A stretch of DNA of 31,942 nucleotides, taken from IMG/VR virus record IMGVR_UViG_3300043427_001369, positions 1 to 31,942 of that record; one strand, given 5' to 3'. Source of the stretch: a virus. The stretch's first letter is position 1; every line of letters starts with the position of its first letter. Position numbers and translations under genes: made by a program. Of this stretch, positions 30,100 through 31,942 are shown piece by piece. The notes under the pieces are model-generated. The model was not told where the DNA came from. It ran no database searches and saw only the letters and a list, made by a program, of their open reading frames with translations.

Positions 30100-30702
30100 T
30101 CAGTTCCGCGAGTAGGTACGCTCAACCGTTGCGACGCCCTTGAGGAAATAATAACGCTGGCCCCCAGTTGCGGTGAAACTTACGTCGTAGCCGTAACGCC
30201 CGGGCTCTAGGGAGGCAGAAGTAGAAGGAGGCACCGTTAGCGACACCACACCATTTGCTGCATCAGACAATGCGCAAACCATCGTGGCCTCTTGGGTATT
30301 GGTTAGTAGGCCGTAAATGTCTGCATCAATGGTGTAACCCGTTAGGTTCATTGGCGTAGCTACATAGAACGTACCAGTAGCACTGCCGCTTAATGCCACT
30401 TCGCTACCACCGGATGTAGCAGACACCTTGAAGGCTCCTGTAGTCAACCCAGAGGAAATGACGTAATAGACCCTATTCAGCTCTAGTCCGCATGGCACAC
30501 TAAGCTCTTGGCCTGTTAGTGCTGTACCTGTAAAGACAACCTTGTCGCCCGCAGTAAGACCGTGACAATCACACGTAAACGTACCAACGCCAGCAGCTAC
30601 GGTAATGCTATCCAGGGTCTGTCTATCCTCGGTCACACGCAGAGACGTAGACCACGTGGCATTTTGCAGCAGCGTGATGTCGTAGCTAGCGGGATAGATC
30701 AT
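30100..30702 (-). CDS. Modular virion protein with beta-domain insertion (200 aa)
   Basis: The outer part (MIYPASYDITLLQNATWSTS and, later, MNLTGYTIDADIYGLL, GVVSLTVPPSTSASLEPGRY, GQRYYFLKGVATVERTYS) matches a small phage structural domain usually read as 'P..YdI.I..G.t...........LTGy....qir..........v....l.pG.Y.YDl......G....ll.G...V'. Between the two parts, at about 33-114, an FCCH-like beta module is inserted: FTCDCHGLTAGDKVVFTGTA, YYVISSGLTTGAFKVSATSG, ALSGSATGTFYV. The gene is the first after the terminator at 30797-30816. Its start has no strong ribosome binding site. Confidence 0.65.
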   Translation of the reverse strand: MIYPASYDITLLQNATWSTSLRVTEDRQTLDSITVAAGVGTFTCDCHGLTAGDKVVFTGTALTGQELSVPCGLELNRVYYVISSGLTTGAFKVSATSGGSEVALSGSATGTFYVATPMNLTGYTIDADIYGLLTNTQEATMVCALSDAANGVVSLTVPPSTSASLEPGRYGYDVSFTATGGQRYYFLKGVATVERTYSRN

Positions 30703-30796
30703 GAGTAGAACAGGCGCACACCAGTCACATTCTTACTCCCGCGCATGGGCTCACGTCTGGTGCTGCTCCACTCTAAATCACCAAGGCACGAAGAAA

Positions 30797-30816
30797 AGCC
30801 CAGGTTGCCCTGGGCT
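30797..30816 (-). terminator. Intrinsic terminator after decoration-like gene
   Basis: AGCCCAGG and CCTGGGCT pair perfectly around a four-base loop (minus strand GCAA), followed on the minus strand by TTTTCTTC. It lies 24 bases after the stop of the 136-residue gene. The arms are identical to those of the terminator at 20173-20196. Transcripts from the capsid side would mostly end here, favouring capsid and decoration products. The remaining 94 bases before the next start show no confident promoter. Confidence 0.8.
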
Positions 30817-30839
30817 CTATGCGCCTATGTTTACGCCGC

Positions 30840-31250
30840 TCAGGCGTACTTCTTGGCGGCCACAGCGTTAATGCTGTAGGTATGGGTTGAGGTGCTGGTG
30901 GTGGACACTGCCTTGATCCAGCGCTTGGCGGCACCCTTGGGGAACACCAGGTACTGCTTAGAAGCAGACGTGGACACTTGCGCAAAGGCGACAGCAGCGG
31001 AAGCCTGCTCCGTACCACCCAGGTTGAACACCGTGGTGATATCGCTGTAGCTACCGCCCTCGGTGTCGCTGGACTGCAGCTTTACGGCAAGGGTGGAAGT
31101 GCCACCGGCTTCAACATCAAGGATGACAATTACGTCACCCTCGTACTCCTGCATATCAACAGCGGTGCCGTTGAGGTTGGAAGTGCGCTGGGCAGTAGGG
31201 GCAAAAGCAACGTGCGACAGTTTGCTCAGGCCCGTGGAAAGGATGGCCAT
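30840..31250 (-). CDS. Capsid decoration-like protein (136 aa)
   Basis: This 136-residue beta-rich protein reads MAILSTGLSKLSHVAFAPTA, then QRTSNLNGTAVDMQEYEGDV, IVILDVEAGGTSTLAVKLQS, SDTEGGSYSDITTVFNLGGT and, near the end, KGAAKRWIKAVSTTSTST. The pattern 'g..vDm..Yeg.v.vildv...gg..tl.vklq.sd...g.y.di......' is typical of small proteins next to the major capsid gene in HK97-type phages, which stabilise or decorate the head. AGGAG lies five bases before the ATG and overlaps the previous stop. The terminator just downstream fits high expression. Confidence 0.68.
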   Translation of the reverse strand: MAILSTGLSKLSHVAFAPTAQRTSNLNGTAVDMQEYEGDVIVILDVEAGGTSTLAVKLQSSDTEGGSYSDITTVFNLGGTEQASAAVAFAQVSTSASKQYLVFPKGAAKRWIKAVSTTSTSTHTYSINAVAAKKYA

Positions 31251-31253
31251 GGG

Positions 31254-31475
31254 TTACTCCTGGGGGGAAGTGGTGGACTTGCTGCGCCGCGAACGAGGAG
31301 CGGGCGCTTCCTGGGGGCTGGGTTCCTCGGAGGCAGGAGGCGCTGGGGCGTCTACCACCTTGGCTTTACCTGTACCAATCAGGAGATTGGCGTCGGCAAC
31401 ATTGAGTTCAAGCAAGGAACCCGCCGCAGCGAGTTCCCCGTTGATCATCACGTTGCGCAGAATCTCAACGTGCAT
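31254..31475 (-). CDS. Small protein next to major capsid gene (73 aa)
   Basis: The N-terminal 45 residues form a small beta domain: MHVEILRNVMINGELAAAGS, LLELNVADANLLIGTGKAKV. Proteins with 'v.ilr.v...G......G.vl.l...dA..Li..GkA..v' are common directly downstream of phage capsid genes. The rest (PAPPASEEPSPQEAPAPR, then RSRRSKSTTSPQE) is disordered, with a Pro/Glu stretch and a basic stretch. It starts 11 bases after the capsid stop. Probably a head accessory; function unknown. Confidence 0.55.
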   Translation of the reverse strand: MHVEILRNVMINGELAAAGSLLELNVADANLLIGTGKAKVVDAPAPPASEEPSPQEAPAPRSRRSKSTTSPQE

Positions 31476-31486
31476 GACTACTTAGA

Positions 31487-31942
31487 TCAGGTGCCGTAGC
31501 AGAAGGCAGCAGGCTGCTTCACTGCAACGTCCAGATCCTGGTGAGCGATCACGCGGACGGTGCCGGCGGTGGCGCCCGCATAGGGGTCAACCATCAGGTC
31601 CAGACCACTCCACATGCCCATGATCATCATGGAGAAGTCGCCGAACAGCGCATCGTTGTTGAGGAGCTGGTTGGAGACGATCACCGGATAGCCGTTGATC
31701 TCATCGTTTTCGTACACGAAGCGGGCTTCGGTGCCGACGATGCTGGTGCTCTTCAGGGCGCCACGGGCGGAGGCGTTGATGATGTAGCGCATGGCGCCAG
31801 CATCAGCGTTGGCCGCTGCCACATCGGTCTCCATGCCGATGTACTCGGCAAAGGTGCCGTAGGTGGTGATGGTCTGGCTGCCGATACCAGTGGTGTTGAC
31901 GAGACCCAGGGGCTGGTTGCTCGAACCGGTGCCGTAGATGGC
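31487..31942 (-). CDS. Major capsid protein, HK97-type, C-terminal part
   Basis: The frame is open to the window edge, so the N-terminus is missing. I translated the edge as AIYGTGSSNQPLGLVNTTGI, then GSQTITTYGTFAEYIGMETD. This is followed by the P-domain/A-domain part: RYIINASARGALKSTSIVGT, VYENDEINGYPVIVSNQLLN, ALFGDFSMMIMGMWSGLDLM and VDPYAGATAGTVRVIAHQDL, ending in VAVKQPAAFCYGT. The 'GtG...qPlGl.nt.gi', 'l.GyPv..sn.l', 'GDFs...i....gl.l.vdpy' and final 'D..v..p.aF' motifs are the HK97-fold phage capsid family. The internal ATG at 31834 is not the start. It leads the transcription order of everything to its left. Confidence 0.9.
   Translation of the reverse strand, partial: AIYGTGSSNQPLGLVNTTGIGSQTITTYGTFAEYIGMETDVAAANADAGAMRYIINASARGALKSTSIVGTEARFVYENDEINGYPVIVSNQLLNNDALFGDFSMMIMGMWSGLDLMVDPYAGATAGTVRVIAHQDLDVAVKQPAAFCYGT

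Noticed and set aside
30703-30796. Promoter between the terminator and the 200-residue gene
   Set aside because: TAAGAAT could be a -10 box, but no matching -35 box is visible at the right spacing; too weak to call.
1-31942. CRISPR array, insertion sequence, integrase or attachment site
   Set aside because: No regularly spaced repeats, no transposase or recombinase frame and no repeat pair with suitable context seen; the tRNA-like element alone does not prove an attachment site.

Overview
This window is the late (virion and lysis) region of a tailed dsDNA phage with a long non-contractile tail (siphovirus type). The evidence is the gene set: HK97-type major capsid protein, tail terminator, tail tube protein, a frameshifted tail assembly chaperone pair, a 1208-residue tape measure protein, an NlpC/P60-like tail protein, a gpJ-like tail tip protein, large fibres and a lysis cassette. 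No sheath, baseplate wedge, integrase or repressor is visible. Several small proteins and the three short proteins downstream of gpJ resemble, from memory, families of cyanophages and cyanobacterial prophages. A cyanobacterial (Synechococcus-like) host is therefore my best guess, but it is an inference.

Layout. Bases 1-911 hold three short + strand genes: the C-terminal part of a deoxynucleoside monophosphate kinase and two small proteins, the end of a metabolic/replication arm. At 908-911 they meet a minus-strand transcription unit that covers the rest of the window. Read in the transcribed direction (right to left) it runs: major capsid protein (31942-31487), small acidic/proline-rich protein, capsid decoration-like protein, intrinsic terminator, then about 8 kb of adhesin/fibre-like genes (30702-22449). 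That block also contains a head-tail joining-like gene and a tRNA-like element. Next come small proteins, tail terminator, tail tube, a second intrinsic terminator, chaperones G and G-T, tape measure, gpL-like, gpK-like and gpJ-like tail tip proteins, three more structural proteins, a 1533-residue beta-helix fibre, a glycosidase-like protein, small lysis-region proteins, a two-domain endolysin and an HNH endonuclease.

How the genes work together. Capsid, decoration and joining proteins build the head. Tube, terminator, chaperones and tape measure build a tail predicted at about 180 nm (1208 residues x about 1.5 angstrom, the usual rule of thumb). The L/K/J-like proteins form the tip, and the many beta-rich proteins with sugar-binding-like modules are candidates for host recognition. 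The glycosidase-like protein may attack surface polysaccharide. The endolysin, which pairs a GH24 muramidase with an M15 peptidase, plus one or more small membrane-associated proteins would open the cell. Most genes overlap by 1-38 bases or are separated by a few bases, as expected for translationally coupled late operons. Many starts are GTG and many lack a clear Shine-Dalgarno sequence.

The most notable items are a canonical -1 frameshift signal (GGGAAAC) in the chaperone gene with a possible downstream pseudoknot, a tRNA-like element with perfect acceptor and T arms but a defective anticodon arm, and the unusual position of the adhesin block between capsid and tail genes. Three consecutive genes in that block share a C-terminal VDGG ending. 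No stretch over 300 bases lacks a gene; the largest gaps are 30703-30839 (terminator) and 27020-27151 (tRNA-like element). I found no clearly new defence or mobile system.
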